Shown here: positions 8,597 through 16,753 of the stretch, piece after piece
Numbering within the stretch: position 1 is the stretch's first letter
How the letters are laid out: each line of letters starts with the position of its first letter
Program-made: the position numbers and the translations under genes
DNA from: Streptomyces sp. BK208
GTDB lineage: Bacteria > Actinomycetota > Actinomycetes > Streptomycetales > Streptomycetaceae
Assembly: GCF_004364245.1 (NCBI RefSeq)
Contig: NZ_SOAV01000001.1
Location: forward strand, 124,001-188,000
Reading direction: 5' to 3'
DNA: 64,000 bases
Notes under the pieces: model-generated
Seen by the model: only the letters and a program-made list of their open reading frames with translations
Database searches by the model: none
Told to the model about the DNA's origin: nothing

Positions 8597-8965
8597 ATGG
8601 CTGACGCAGAGACAACAGGCACCGAACACGCCGAGCAGCTGTCGGCCGTCGTCACGGACCGCGACGGCGTCCGCGTGGTGACCCTGGCCGGGGAGATCGA
8701 CCACCACACCGGTGACACGCTGCGCCGGGGCCTCGACGGGACCGGCGTCCCGGGCCTGCGTGTCGTGGCCGACATGCACCAGGTCACCTTCATGGACTCC
8801 AGTGGCATAAACATCCTCATCGCCGCCCACACCGCCCTCATGGAGGCGGGCGGCTGGCTGCGGGTGGCCGCCGCCCGCAACGCCGTGAAGCGAACCCTCG
8901 GCCTCGTGGGCGTCGACGCCTTCATCGACTGCCGCGACACGCTCGAAGAGGCGCTCGCCGACTGA
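8597..8965 (+). CDS. STAS-domain anti-anti-sigma factor (SpoIIAA/BldG type)
   Basis: A 122-residue protein with one STAS domain (about 18-118). The phosphorylation loop reads FMDSSGINIL, with S68/S69 as the likely phosphoacceptor. When unphosphorylated such proteins capture an anti-sigma kinase and free a sigma factor. Its neighbours supply the cycle: a HATPase on each side (7955-8452 and 10555-10998) and a PP2C phosphatase immediately downstream. The ATG is preceded by a weak GGATC-type site. It is not BldG itself in context, since the usual bldG neighbour (the ApgA-type anti-sigma gene) is not directly downstream. Confidence 0.92.
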   Translation: MADAETTGTEHAEQLSAVVTDRDGVRVVTLAGEIDHHTGDTLRRGLDGTGVPGLRVVADMHQVTFMDSSGINILIAAHTALMEAGGWLRVAAARNAVKRTLGLVGVDAFIDCRDTLEEALAD

Positions 8966-9022
8966 CACCGGCGGGTGCCGCGTCCGAAGGGCCGACCCCC
9001 GCTCAGGTGCGAGGATGGTCGT

Positions 9023-9124
9023 ATGGACGTGCGGAGCATGAACCACGTGCCCATGTCCGGCCCGGCAGACGGGTCGGACATGCCGGCACGGGCCGCCTCC
9101 CCCGCCTCGCGGAGAAACCGGTGA
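9023..9124 (+). CDS. Possible 33-residue leader peptide coupled to the PP2C gene
   Basis: ATG at 9023, with GCGAGGATGG about 7 bases upstream, opens a 33-codon frame ending in TGA at 9122-9124. That TGA overlaps the GTG start of the phosphatase gene (GTGA), the same coupling geometry seen at many junctions in this window. The peptide (starting MDVRSMNHVPMSG, ending RRNR) is Met- and Arg-rich with no recognised domain. It may be a translated leader whose only role is coupling, or an accident of GC-rich sequence. Confidence 0.4.
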   Translation: MDVRSMNHVPMSGPADGSDMPARAASPASRRNR

Positions 9125-10410
9125 CGTGCCGGCCCGGCGACGGCGACGAGCCCGGTGCGCCCGCGACCGCCGAACCCGGCACCTCCACGGCTCCCGGCGC
9201 TCCCGGCGAGGCTCGGGTGCCCCTTGCGGCCCTGCTGGAGGAGAGCACCGAGGACCTGTACGAGAACGCACCGTGCGGGTATCTGTCCACCCTGCTGGAC
9301 GGGGACATCGCCAAGATCAACCGGCGGTTGCTGGACTGGCTCGGCTACCGGCGTGAGGACGTGGTCGGGCACAAGCGGTTCGCCGACCTGCTCACCGTCG
9401 GGGGCAAGGTCTACTACGAGACGCATGTCGCGCCGCTGCTGCGCATGCAGGGGGAGCTCAGCGGCGTAGCGCTGGAACTGAGGGCGGCGGACGGCAGCCG
9501 GCTGCCCGTGCTGGCCACCTCCACCGTGAAGACCGGCGGCGACGGGCAGCCGCTGCTGATCCGCATCACCCTCTCCGACGCCCGCGACCGCCGGGCCTAC
9601 GAGACCGAACTGCTGCGGGCCCGGCAGGAGGCCGAGCGAGAACGCGAACGGATCCAGCGTCTGGCCACCACGCTGCAGCGGACCCTGCTGCCTCCCGTCC
9701 TGGACGACGTGCCCGGGCTGGAGGTGGCGGCGCACTACCACATCGCCTCTCCTGACGACGTCGGAGGCGACTTCTACGATCTCTTCCCCCTCTCCCACGG
9801 CAAATGGGGCATGTTCCTGGGTGACGTGTGCGGCAAGGGAGCCGCCGCGGCGGCGATCACCTCACTGGCCCGGTACACGCTGCGGGCGGCCGCCGTCTAC
9901 GACCCCGACCCGGCCGCCGTCCTCGGTAACCTGAACACCGTGCTCAACCACGAGTACAACGGCGACGACCCCCGGTTCTGCACGGTTGTCTTCGGTCTGC
10001 TCACCGCGGACGGCCGGGGCGGCTTCCGCATCACCCTGGCCGGCGGAGGACACCCGCCCGCGCTGGTGATGCGCGCCGACGGAAGCGCCGACTACCTGCC
10101 CACGCCGGGCGGACAGCTCATCGGGGTCCTGCCGGACGCCGACATCGTCTCCGTCCCGGTCCACCTCTCCCCCGGTGACACCCTGCTCCTCTACACCGAC
10201 GGACTCACCGAGGCCCACACCGACCAGTCCGGCGGACGCTACGGCGACGAGGCCCTGCTGGACTTCGCCCGGGCGCTGGCCCCCACCACCGCGTCCGCGA
10301 CCGTCGAGGCCCTGAGCGGTCTGCTCGACGCCCTCGGAACCGGCGTGGACGACGACACGGCGCTCCTGGCCGTCACCGTGCCCCGGCGCACCGGTGAAGA
10401 GGAGCAGTGA
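9121..10410 (+). CDS. PAS-PP2C serine phosphatase (RsbU/SpoIIE type)
   Basis: A 429-residue protein that should dephosphorylate a STAS anti-anti-sigma factor. A PAS-like sensor lies at about residues 40-150 (NAPCGYLSTL, RREDVVGHKRF), a coiled linker at about 160-190 (RARQEAERERERIQ), and the SpoIIE-type PP2C domain fills the rest. Metal-ligand aspartates are present in DDVGGDFYDLF, LGDVCGKG and DDDTALLAV. GTG 9121 is preferred over upstream frame-open codons because GGAG lies 7 bases before it. It follows the STAS gene by about 155 bp, and a HATPase gene follows it, forming one partner-switching island. Confidence 0.92.
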   Translation: MTCRPGDGDEPGAPATAEPGTSTAPGAPGEARVPLAALLEESTEDLYENAPCGYLSTLLDGDIAKINRRLLDWLGYRREDVVGHKRFADLLTVGGKVYYETHVAPLLRMQGELSGVALELRAADGSRLPVLATSTVKTGGDGQPLLIRITLSDARDRRAYETELLRARQEAERERERIQRLATTLQRTLLPPVLDDVPGLEVAAHYHIASPDDVGGDFYDLFPLSHGKWGMFLGDVCGKGAAAAAITSLARYTLRAAAVYDPDPAAVLGNLNTVLNHEYNGDDPRFCTVVFGLLTADGRGGFRITLAGGGHPPALVMRADGSADYLPTPGGQLIGVLPDADIVSVPVHLSPGDTLLLYTDGLTEAHTDQSGGRYGDEALLDFARALAPTTASATVEALSGLLDALGTGVDDDTALLAVTVPRRTGEEEQ

Positions 10411-10554
10411 ACCACCGCGCGATGCCCGCGCCGGGGCGGATGCCCGGCGGCGGGTGAGCGGACCTCGGCCCCTCGGCGGCCCCGTCACCGCGTCAACCCG
10501 GCCCCAGGGGGTAGACGAGCCTCGACGAGGCCAGGCCAGGGAAGGATCTTCACA

Positions 10555-10998
10555 GTGGACAAGGCATCGGTCAGGGCGGTGGGCTGGGCCCGGTCGCTGC
10601 CGTTGAGCAGCGACGTGAAGACGGCACGGGACTGGTCCCGGGAGCGTCTGCAGACGCTCGGCTGGACCGCCAGCGCCCCGCAGACGGTGGACGCGGTTCT
10701 GCTGACCGTCTCGGAGTTGGTGACCAACGCCCACGTCCACGCCCACAGCAGCGCACAACTGGTCATGACGTGGGACACCCGCTGCCTGCACGTCGCCGTC
10801 CACGACAACTCTTCCCGTCTGCCCACGCCCCGGCAGCCCAGCACCGAGAACCTCGGTGGGCGGGGCATGTTCCTCGTCGACGCCCTGGCGGACAGCTGGG
10901 AGGCGCGCCCGTGCCCCTACGGCAAGGCCATCGTGGCCTGCTTCCGGCCGCCCGCCGCGGCCGGACACGGCGAGCGGCAGCCGCAGCACGCAGGGTGA
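10555..10998 (+). CDS. SpoIIAB/RsbW-like ATP-binding regulator
   Basis: A 147-residue HATPase_c domain protein, paralogous to the one at 7955-8452. The N-box is SELVTNAHVHA and the G-box region is LGGRGMFLVDALAD. It lacks any sensor or membrane part, as in anti-sigma kinases. Start GTG is preceded by GGGAAGGATC. It is the last gene of the STAS-PP2C-HATPase series on this strand, so a common partner with the STAS protein is plausible but unproven. Confidence 0.9.
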   Translation: MDKASVRAVGWARSLPLSSDVKTARDWSRERLQTLGWTASAPQTVDAVLLTVSELVTNAHVHAHSSAQLVMTWDTRCLHVAVHDNSSRLPTPRQPSTENLGGRGMFLVDALADSWEARPCPYGKAIVACFRPPAAAGHGERQPQHAG

Positions 10999-11298
10999 CC
11001 GCCCTCTCCGGGTCGACGCCGGTCCTTCAAGAGGCCGCCCGCGTGACTGAATCCGGGGCACCGGAGCACGCACACCGCGCCGGGCCGGCCTGCCTTTCGA
11101 CGACCCGAACGGCACCGAAAAGCGGGCCGGCCACTCGCTGCCGCGCCGCCTCCCCCGTCCCGAACGGAGCCTGACGGGACGGGTTCCGCTCGGAGGAGGT
11201 CACGCGGCACCGTCTCGTTCCGGGTGCGGGAGAACACGCGGCGGTCCGACTCGTGGCCGTCCAGGGTGGCCCCCGCCCGTGGCGGCGCTGACCGGCCG
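10999..11298. other. 300-bp gap with no recognised feature
   Basis: The convergent gap between the HATPase gene and a minus-strand membrane-protein gene. I see no convincing gene, repeat or strong hairpin; a 43-codon GTG frame at 11043-11174 lacks a ribosome site and coding character. Confidence 0.6.
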
Positions 11299-11832
11299 CT
11301 ACTCGATCAGCGCGTCCGCGACGATGATGACGAGACCGATCAGCATGTCCATCGCCCCCGCGCGGCAGGCGGAGAGCCGGCTGAGCCCGGCGGCGCGGGC
11401 CGCGAGGACGCCGAGTCCGAAGAGGCAGACGGTGTTGAGCAGCAGGGCGGTGTCGGCAGCCGTGTCCTCCGACCACCATCCGGCCAAGGCCGCCAGCAGC
11501 ATCGCCACGGTCGGCAGTACGGCGGCGACCAGGGGCCATTCGGCGAGCACCGCCCGCAGTCTGCCCGGTCCGGCCTTCCCGTCGCCGGCCGCGCGCTGGG
11601 CGATGACGTGCGCGTACCCGTGGGCGGCGGCCGAGGTCAGCGCCGTGAGCAGGACCCACAGCGCGTCCTGCCCGGGGTCCGCCTCCTCCCCCGGAACATC
11701 GAGGGCGGCCACCAGGGCACTGGCGAGCACCAGGCCGTAGATCCCGGTGAACAGCCAGCGCTCCGGCCGGCGCCGCAGGATTCCCTTCGGCGCGGTGCCG
11801 TCGGCGTGGACGTGAGGGGCGCGTTCGGGCAT
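11299..11832 (-). CDS. Integral membrane protein, unknown function
   Basis: A 177-residue protein with a hydrophilic N-terminus (about 1-25) and roughly five hydrophobic helices (WLFTGIYGLVLASALVAAL; ALWVLLTALTSAAAHGYAHV; an LAEWPLVAAVLPTVAMLLAA region; ALLLNTVCLFGLGVLAARAA; a C-terminal MDMLIGLVIIVADALIE). The His-containing second helix recalls small VIT/Fe-like or DUF families, but I do not recognise it with confidence. ATG 11832 is preceded by CCGAGGCG. It lies downstream of catR on the same strand with a 99-bp gap and is probably a separate unit. Confidence 0.75.
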   Translation of the reverse strand: MPERAPHVHADGTAPKGILRRRPERWLFTGIYGLVLASALVAALDVPGEEADPGQDALWVLLTALTSAAAHGYAHVIAQRAAGDGKAGPGRLRAVLAEWPLVAAVLPTVAMLLAALAGWWSEDTAADTALLLNTVCLFGLGVLAARAAGLSRLSACRAGAMDMLIGLVIIVADALIE

Positions 11833-11931
11833 CGCATCGCCTCGGTGCGGAGGGAGGAATCGGTCACCCCATGCTCGCCCGCGGGGCACCGCGAGGCACG
11901 CCGCCACGCGGCGGGTGCGGGTGTCGCGAGG

Positions 11932-12345
11932 TCAGGCGGCGCAGTCGGGGCAAATGCCCCGATACGTCACCTCGACCTCGGAGACCGTGAAACCGAAGGC
12001 CTGGGAGGGCGGGAGGTCGGCGAGCGGGTCGCCCGTCGGCCGCACGTCGCGCATCGCGCCGCAGCGGGCGCAGAGCAGGTGATGGTGGGGACGGTGCGCG
12101 TTCGGGTCGTAGCGCTTGGCGCGGCCGTCCGTGGACACCTCGAGGACCTCGCCGCGCTGCACCAGTTCACGCAGGGTGTTGTACACCGTCGCCCGGGAGA
12201 TCTCGGGCAGTCGCTCGGCGGCGCGGGCGTGCACCTCGTCGGCGGTCAGGTGGATGTGGTCCCCGTCGAGGACCTCGGCGACCACGCGCCGCTGCGCCGT
12301 AAGGCGCCAGCCGCGTTCGCGAAGCCTCACCAGGAGATCACTCAT
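11932..12345 (-). CDS. catR: Fur-family peroxide regulator CatR
   Basis: A 137-residue Fur/PerR-type repressor. The winged-helix DNA-binding part is about 1-80 (LTAQRRVVAEVLDG, then ISRATVYNTLRELVQRGEV), followed by metal sites: HHHLLCARCG supplies His and a CxxC, and the C-terminal CPDC supplies the second structural-zinc pair. It is divergent from catA, 190 bp apart. In S. coelicolor, CatR of the same size represses catA until peroxide oxidises it, so the same wiring is very likely here. ATG 12345 is chosen over an in-frame upstream codon because it matches the family start. Confidence 0.93.
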   Translation of the reverse strand: MSDLLVRLRERGWRLTAQRRVVAEVLDGDHIHLTADEVHARAAERLPEISRATVYNTLRELVQRGEVLEVSTDGRAKRYDPNAHRPHHHLLCARCGAMRDVRPTGDPLADLPPSQAFGFTVSEVEVTYRGICPDCAA

Positions 12346-12406
12346 GCGCCGCACCCTAGCAGGGATGGCCGCCAATTCAAGAGTCGATATCGCTCTGGAT
12401 GGCACC

Positions 12407-12434
12407 TTGCCTTAGATTCCGTCCAATGTAGGGT
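12407..12434 (+). promoter_or_regulatory. Candidate catA promoter with overlapping CatR site
   Basis: TTGCCT (12407-12412), a 16-base spacer and TAGGGT (12429-12434) form a plausible vegetative promoter about 100 bp before catA. The spacer contains TTAGATTCCGTCCAA, an A/T-ended imperfect dyad in an otherwise GC-rich gap, as expected for a Fur-type operator. Assignment to CatR is by context. Confidence 0.5.
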
Positions 12435-12535
12435 GGTGCCCATCGACGCGCGGGGCTGCTCGCCCCGGACTGCCGGACGGCCGGGACCGTCGGGCCTCGT
12501 TAACGCATGCGAAGAACCATTCCGAGGAGCAAGCC

Positions 12536-13999
12536 TTGCCTGAGAACAACCAGAAGCCGCTGACCACGGTTGCCGGCGCGCCGGTTCCCGACAACCAGAA
12601 CAGCCTGACGTCCGGTCCGCGCGGCCCGATGCTGCTGCAGGACGTGTGGTTCCTGGAGAAGCTCGCCCACTTCGACCGCGAGGTCATTCCGGAGCGCCGG
12701 ATGCACGCCAAGGGCTCGGGCGCCTTCGGCACCTTCACGGTGACCCACGACATCACGCGGTACACCAGCGCGAAGATCTTCTCCGAGATCGGCAAGAAGA
12801 CCCCGCTCTTCACCCGGTTCTCCACGGTCGCCGGTGAGCGCGGCGCCGCCGACGCGGAGCGCGACATCCGCGGTTTCGCCGTGAAGTTCTACACGGAGGA
12901 GGGGAACTGGGACCTGGTCGGCAACAACACCCCAGTGTTCTTCTTCCGCGACCCGCTGAAGTTCCCGGACCTCAACCACGCGGTGAAGCGCGACCCGCGC
13001 ACCAACCTGCGAAACGCCGAGAACAACTGGGACTTCTGGACCAACCTCCCCGAGGCCCTGCACCAGGTCACGATCGTCATGTCGGACCGCGGCATCCCGG
13101 CCACCTACCGGCACATGCACGGCTTCGGCTCGCACACCTACAGCCTTATCAACGCCGAGGGCGAGCGGTTCTGGGTGAAGTTCCACCACCGCACGCAGCA
13201 GGGCATCAAGAACCTCACCGACGCCGAGGCCGAGGCCCTCGTCGGCAAGGACCGCGAGTCCCACCAGCGCGACCTCTTCGACTCGATCGAGAACGGCGAC
13301 TTCCCGAAGTGGAAGCTGTTCATCCAGGTCATGCCGGAGGCCGACGCGGAGAACTACCGCTTCCACCCCTTCGACCTCACCAAGGTCTGGTCGAAGAAGG
13401 ACTACCCGCTGATCGAGGTCGGCGAGTGGGAGCTCAACCGCAACCCCGACAACTACTTCGCGGACGTCGAGCAGGCCGCCTTCAGCCCGGCCAACGTGGT
13501 CCCCGGCATCAGCTTCTCCCCCGACCGGATGCTGCAGGGCCGGCTGTTCTCCTACGGCGACGCCCAGCGCTACCGCCTCGGCGTCAACCACCACCAGATT
13601 CCCGTCAACGCGCCGAAGAACCCGGTGAACTCCTACCACCGCGACGGCGGCATGCGCGTCGACGGCAACCAGGGCGCCACCCCGGGCATCGAGCCCAACT
13701 CCTACGGCCGCTGGCAGGAGCAGCCCGCCTACCGCGAGCCGGCCCTGGCCGTGGGTGCCGTCGCCGACCGGTTCAACTACCGCGAGGACGACGACAACTA
13801 CTACGAGCAGCCCGGCAACCTGTTCCGCCAGATGAGCCCGGAGCAGCAGCAGGTCCTCTTCGAGAACACGGCCCGCGCGATCGACGGCGCCTCCGAGCAG
13901 ACCGTCGCGCGGCACATCGCCAACTGCACCAAGGCCGACCCGGCCTACGGCGAGGGCGTCCGCAAGGCGATCGAGGCCCTGGCCACCGGCAACCTCTGA
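12536..13999 (+). CDS. catA: Monofunctional haem catalase CatA
   Basis: A 487-residue small-subunit catalase that converts hydrogen peroxide to water and oxygen in the cytosol. The active-site His is H57 in [14 protein letters not shown]; the proximal haem Tyr is Y340 in [14 protein letters not shown]. Length matches the vegetative catalase of S. coelicolor. The start is TTG, with GAGGAG 8 bases upstream; no ATG fits the conserved N-terminus. It is divergent from catR and followed, across a stable hairpin, by an ankyrin-repeat gene that may help maturation. Confidence 0.96.
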   Translation: MPENNQKPLTTVAGAPVPDNQNSLTSGPRGPMLLQDVWFLEKLAHFDREVIPERRMHAKGSGAFGTFTVTHDITRYTSAKIFSEIGKKTPLFTRFSTVAGERGAADAERDIRGFAVKFYTEEGNWDLVGNNTPVFFFRDPLKFPDLNHAVKRDPRTNLRNAENNWDFWTNLPEALHQVTIVMSDRGIPATYRHMHGFGSHTYSLINAEGERFWVKFHHRTQQGIKNLTDAEAEALVGKDRESHQRDLFDSIENGDFPKWKLFIQVMPEADAENYRFHPFDLTKVWSKKDYPLIEVGEWELNRNPDNYFADVEQAAFSPANVVPGISFSPDRMLQGRLFSYGDAQRYRLGVNHHQIPVNAPKNPVNSYHRDGGMRVDGNQGATPGIEPNSYGRWQEQPAYREPALAVGAVADRFNYREDDDNYYEQPGNLFRQMSPEQQQVLFENTARAIDGASEQTVARHIANCTKADPAYGEGVRKAIEALATGNL

Positions 14000-14037
14000 C
14001 CGTCCGGTCGGAAAAGACGTACGGCAGGCCGCACCGC

Positions 14038-14073
14038 GCCGGCGTGGACACCCCCCGTGGTGTCCGCGCCGGC
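14038..14073 (+). terminator. Strong hairpin between catA and the ankyrin gene
   Basis: Fifteen-base arms (14038-14052 and 14059-14073), pairing fully apart from one G-U, enclose a 6-base loop. It starts 39 bases after the catA stop. It could terminate most catA transcripts, stabilise their 3' end, and lower ankyrin-gene expression. Confidence 0.75.
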
Positions 14074-14098
14074 GCGGGCGCGATGCCGCGGAGACTTC

Positions 14099-14494
14099 AT
14101 GGACATGCACAGCAGCGGCGGGCTGACTCCCGAGCAGACGGAGCGCGTCGTGGCCATCGCGATGGACCTGGCCCGGGAGGGCGACACCGGGCAGCTGGTG
14201 GAGTTCGTGACGCACGGACTGCCGGTGGACGTACGCGACCCGGCGGGCAACACCCTGCTCATGCTCGCCGCGTACCACGGTCACGCCGACACCGTGCGGA
14301 GCCTGATCCGGCACGGCGCCGACCCCGACCTCCGCAACGACCGGGACCAGTCGCCCATCGCCGGCGCCCTGTTCAAGGGGGCCGACGACGTGGTGGCGGT
14401 GCTGCGCGCGGCAGGCGCCGACCTGGACGCCGGTACGCCGAGCGCGCGGGCCGCGGCGTCGATGTTCGGCCGGGACCACCTGCTCGCGGGCTGA
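14099..14494 (+). CDS. Ankyrin-repeat protein, catalase-linked
   Basis: A 131-residue cytosolic protein with about two to three ankyrin repeats (GNTLLMLAAYHGHADTVRSL is a textbook repeat core; HGADPDLRNDRDQSPIAGAL is the next). It has no signal peptide or other domain. Catalase genes of other bacteria have an ankyrin partner next to them (ankB beside katB in Pseudomonas aeruginosa, needed for full catalase activity), and this gene follows catA by 99 bp. ATG 14099 has GGAG 5 bases upstream. The helper role here is inference from context. Confidence 0.9.
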   Translation: MDMHSSGGLTPEQTERVVAIAMDLAREGDTGQLVEFVTHGLPVDVRDPAGNTLLMLAAYHGHADTVRSLIRHGADPDLRNDRDQSPIAGALFKGADDVVAVLRAAGADLDAGTPSARAAASMFGRDHLLAG

Positions 14495-14540
14495 TCCGTC
14501 CCCCGGCCGGCGCCCGCCGTCCGGCACCGGCCAGCACCTC

Positions 14541-15320
14541 CTAGCCCCGCACGTGCAGGCCGAAACCCCTGCTGCCCGGCGCCTCCAGACCCTCCCTGAG
14601 CCGCAGGGACGGGATCTCGTAGTCACCGCCGTTCTGAGGCCGGAAGGCGATCGGCTCGGTCGTCTCCAGCGACAGCAGCCGCTCCTTCCATGCCTTCGCG
14701 GCGTCCGCGAAGGCACTGCCGGTGATCCTGTCGGCGCCGTACAGCACGAACGGCGGCAGCACCTCCAGGCCGGGGTAGTAGAGGATGCCGTGGTGGATCG
14801 GGAACAGCAGGTCCTCGATGGGGCCGTTGACTCCGCGGTCGGTGTAGTGGGCCTCCGGTCCCCCGACGGTCACCGACAGGATCGCCCGCCGGCCCCGCAG
14901 CGTTCCCTCGCCGTAACGCTCGCCGTACCGGGTCTCGTCGTGCACGCCGACGCCGTACGCGAAACGGTGGGTGAAGACGCGGTCCACCCAGCCCTTGAGG
15001 ATCGCCGGCATCGAGTACCACCACAGCGGGAACTGGAGGACGACGGTGTCCGCCCACAGCAGTTTCTCCTGTTCGGCCGCCACGTCCGGGGTGAGGGCGC
15101 CGGCCTCGTGCGCCCGGCCGGAGCTCGGCACCACCCGCAGCGGGTGTGTGGCGTGCTCCCCGTAGTCCGCCGCGTCCACCGCGGCCTTCCAGTCCATCGC
15201 GTACAGGTCGCTCACCCGCACCTCGTGACCGGCGGCTTCGAGGGTGGACACCGCGATGTCCTTCAGCGAGCCGTTCAGCGAGTGCGGCTCGGGGTGCGCG
15301 TGCACGATGAGCGTCTTCAT
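14541..15320 (-). CDS. NAD(P)H:quinone oxidoreductase, flavodoxin fold
   Basis: A 259-residue protein of the NQO1/KefF-type NAD(P)H dehydrogenase (quinone) family. The N-terminus MKTLIVHAHPEPHSLN carries the flavin phosphate-binding loop and QFPLWWYSMPAILKGWVDRV is the family signature region. It should reduce quinones or electrophiles by two electrons using FMN or FAD. It is divergent from an XRE/MmyB-type regulator with 144 bp between starts, an arrangement usual for a reductase controlled by its neighbour. Length is normal for the family. Confidence 0.92.
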   Translation of the reverse strand: MKTLIVHAHPEPHSLNGSLKDIAVSTLEAAGHEVRVSDLYAMDWKAAVDAADYGEHATHPLRVVPSSGRAHEAGALTPDVAAEQEKLLWADTVVLQFPLWWYSMPAILKGWVDRVFTHRFAYGVGVHDETRYGERYGEGTLRGRRAILSVTVGGPEAHYTDRGVNGPIEDLLFPIHHGILYYPGLEVLPPFVLYGADRITGSAFADAAKAWKERLLSLETTEPIAFRPQNGGDYEIPSLRLREGLEAPGSRGFGLHVRG

Positions 15321-15464
15321 GGCTGTTCCCTTCGACGAGATCGGTCACCACGGATGCTCGGCCCTCGCGGCCGCGTTGTTCAGGGGCGCCGCTTCCGTCG
15401 GACGGGACTTCCTGGTACCGGCAGGACCACCCTCGTGCGAGCCGCCGGAGCCATACTGGGAGCC

Positions 15465-16271
15465 ATGGACGATCTCGCGGGCTTTCTGCGCACCCGGCGC
15501 TCCCGGGTCGCCCCCTCCTCGGTCGGTGTCCCCACCGACAGCCGACGCCGCGTCCAGGGACTGCGCCGCGAGGAGGTCGCGCACCTGTCCGGCGTGAGCG
15601 TCGACTACTACGTGCGCCTGGAGCAGGGCCGCGCCACCCAGCCCTCCGAACAGGTCCTCGACGCCCTGGCCCGGGTCCTCGGCCTCGACGAGACCGAACG
15701 CGGACACCTGGAGCGGCTCGCGCGCCAGCGCCGCCGCCGGGTGAAGTCACCCGGCGGACGCCTGCGCCCGGAGCTGCTGCGCGTGCTGGACCTGGTCCCC
15801 GACGCGCCCGCCCTGATCATGGACCATCGCCTGGACGTGCTCGCCGGCAACCGCCTCGCCGGGCTCCTCTACGGCCGGCCGACGAAGGGGCTCAACACCG
15901 CCCGGCACATCTTCCTGGAGGAGACCGAGCGCGGCCTGTACGCCGACTGGGAGACCTGCACCCTCGACGCGGTCGGGCACCTGCGCCTGGCGGCCGGGAA
16001 GTACCCCGACGACCCTCGCCTGGCCTCGCTCATCGGCGAACTGGCCATGGGCAGCGAGCGCTTCCGCCGCCTCTGGGCACGCGCGGACGTGCGGGCCCGC
16101 ACCCACGGGCGCAAGGCGTACCGGCACCCGCTGGTCGGGCTGCTGGAGCTGCACCAGGAGAACTTCGCGCTGCCGGACGAGTCGGGCATGGAACTGCTGG
16201 TGCTGTCGGCCGCGCCCGGAAGCCCCACGGAGGACGGACTGCGCCTGCTGGGCACGCTCGGCGACGACTGA
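15465..16271 (+). CDS. XRE-family regulator with MmyB-type ligand domain
   Basis: A 268-residue regulator. The N-terminal HTH covers about 5-80 (RRVQGLRREEVAHLSGVSVD, YYVRLEQGRATQPS), and the C-terminal MmyB-like PAS domain about 100-265 (ALIMDHRLDVLAGNRLAGLL, then the HPLVGLLELHQENFALPDES motif). MmyB domains bind small hydrophobic ligands. Such regulators usually repress the divergent oxidoreductase gene; here that is the quinone reductase at 14541-15320. ATG 15465 matches the family start; a GGAG-containing stretch lies about 10 bases upstream. Confidence 0.92.
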   Translation: MDDLAGFLRTRRSRVAPSSVGVPTDSRRRVQGLRREEVAHLSGVSVDYYVRLEQGRATQPSEQVLDALARVLGLDETERGHLERLARQRRRRVKSPGGRLRPELLRVLDLVPDAPALIMDHRLDVLAGNRLAGLLYGRPTKGLNTARHIFLEETERGLYADWETCTLDAVGHLRLAAGKYPDDPRLASLIGELAMGSERFRRLWARADVRARTHGRKAYRHPLVGLLELHQENFALPDESGMELLVLSAAPGSPTEDGLRLLGTLGDD

Positions 16272-16591
16272 CGGCCGCACATTCGTACGGATCCGGCGAG
16301 TTCGCGCACCGAAATTCCGGCCGTCGATGGCTTGATCCATCGGTGCGTGTGCGCATGGAACGCGGAAAATCAACGCCCGACGCGTTACTCAGGAAAGCGA
16401 AGTGGCGCAAACACATCCTTGGGGTTTCACCGGCTCGTTGATCAACTCACAAAGCTTGACCATGAATTGCACACATCCTCTCTACACGGTGGCCCCCATG
16501 GTCTAGATTGACCGTGCTTCAGCTGTTCAGGCATGAAGCGACCGGGGGTAATGATCTTCAGTTCGGGGGCAGGGGGGTCTGCTGCTGTCAC

Positions 16592-16606
16592 TGTGAGTCG
16601 TTCACA
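16592..16606. promoter_or_regulatory. Inverted repeat TGTGA-N5-TCACA, candidate operator
   Basis: A perfect 5+5 dyad about 150 bp before the first exopolysaccharide gene. The arms equal Crp half-sites, but the spacer is 5 rather than 6 bases, so a GntR- or Crp-like regulator is only a guess. Confidence 0.4.
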
Positions 16607-16640
16607 TTTGCGTGATCGAGCCGGGACGTCGTGCGCGGGC

Positions 16641-16710
16641 AGGCGGGGGCCGCCCGTGGGGAGGAACAGCGCGGCGCGGGAGGCGGGGGCCTCCCGAGGG
16701 GGAGGAACAG
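16641..16710. repeat. Two near-identical 29/30-bp direct repeats
   Basis: Copy 1 is 16641-16669 and copy 2 is 16681-16710, a 40-base period. Both begin AGGCGGGGGCC and end GGGGAGGAACAG, which resembles a strong ribosome site. A third related end, GGGGGGAGGAAC, precedes the GDP-mannose dehydrogenase gene near 18290. Confidence 0.75.
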
Positions 16711-16753
16711 TGCTAGGCGAACACGTCGAACCACTGGGAACCTGGGGGGTTCT

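Larger units (their letters stand above)
16272..16753 (+). other. 482-bp leader region of the exopolysaccharide locus
   Basis: No gene is convincing here. The first part is relatively AT-rich. Two TTGACC hexamers in similar context (AGCTTGACCATG near 16454 and AGATTGACCGTG near 16506) lie 52 bases apart and could be -35 elements, though good -10 boxes are not evident (TCTCTA at 16479-16484 for the first). A 15-bp dyad and a direct repeat, listed separately, follow. A reading frame from ATG 16533 is open but has poor coding character. Confidence 0.45.

Noticed and set aside
11043..11174. 43-codon GTG frame in the convergent gap
   Set aside because: No ribosome site, Ala/Pro/Arg-rich, and no homology I recognise.
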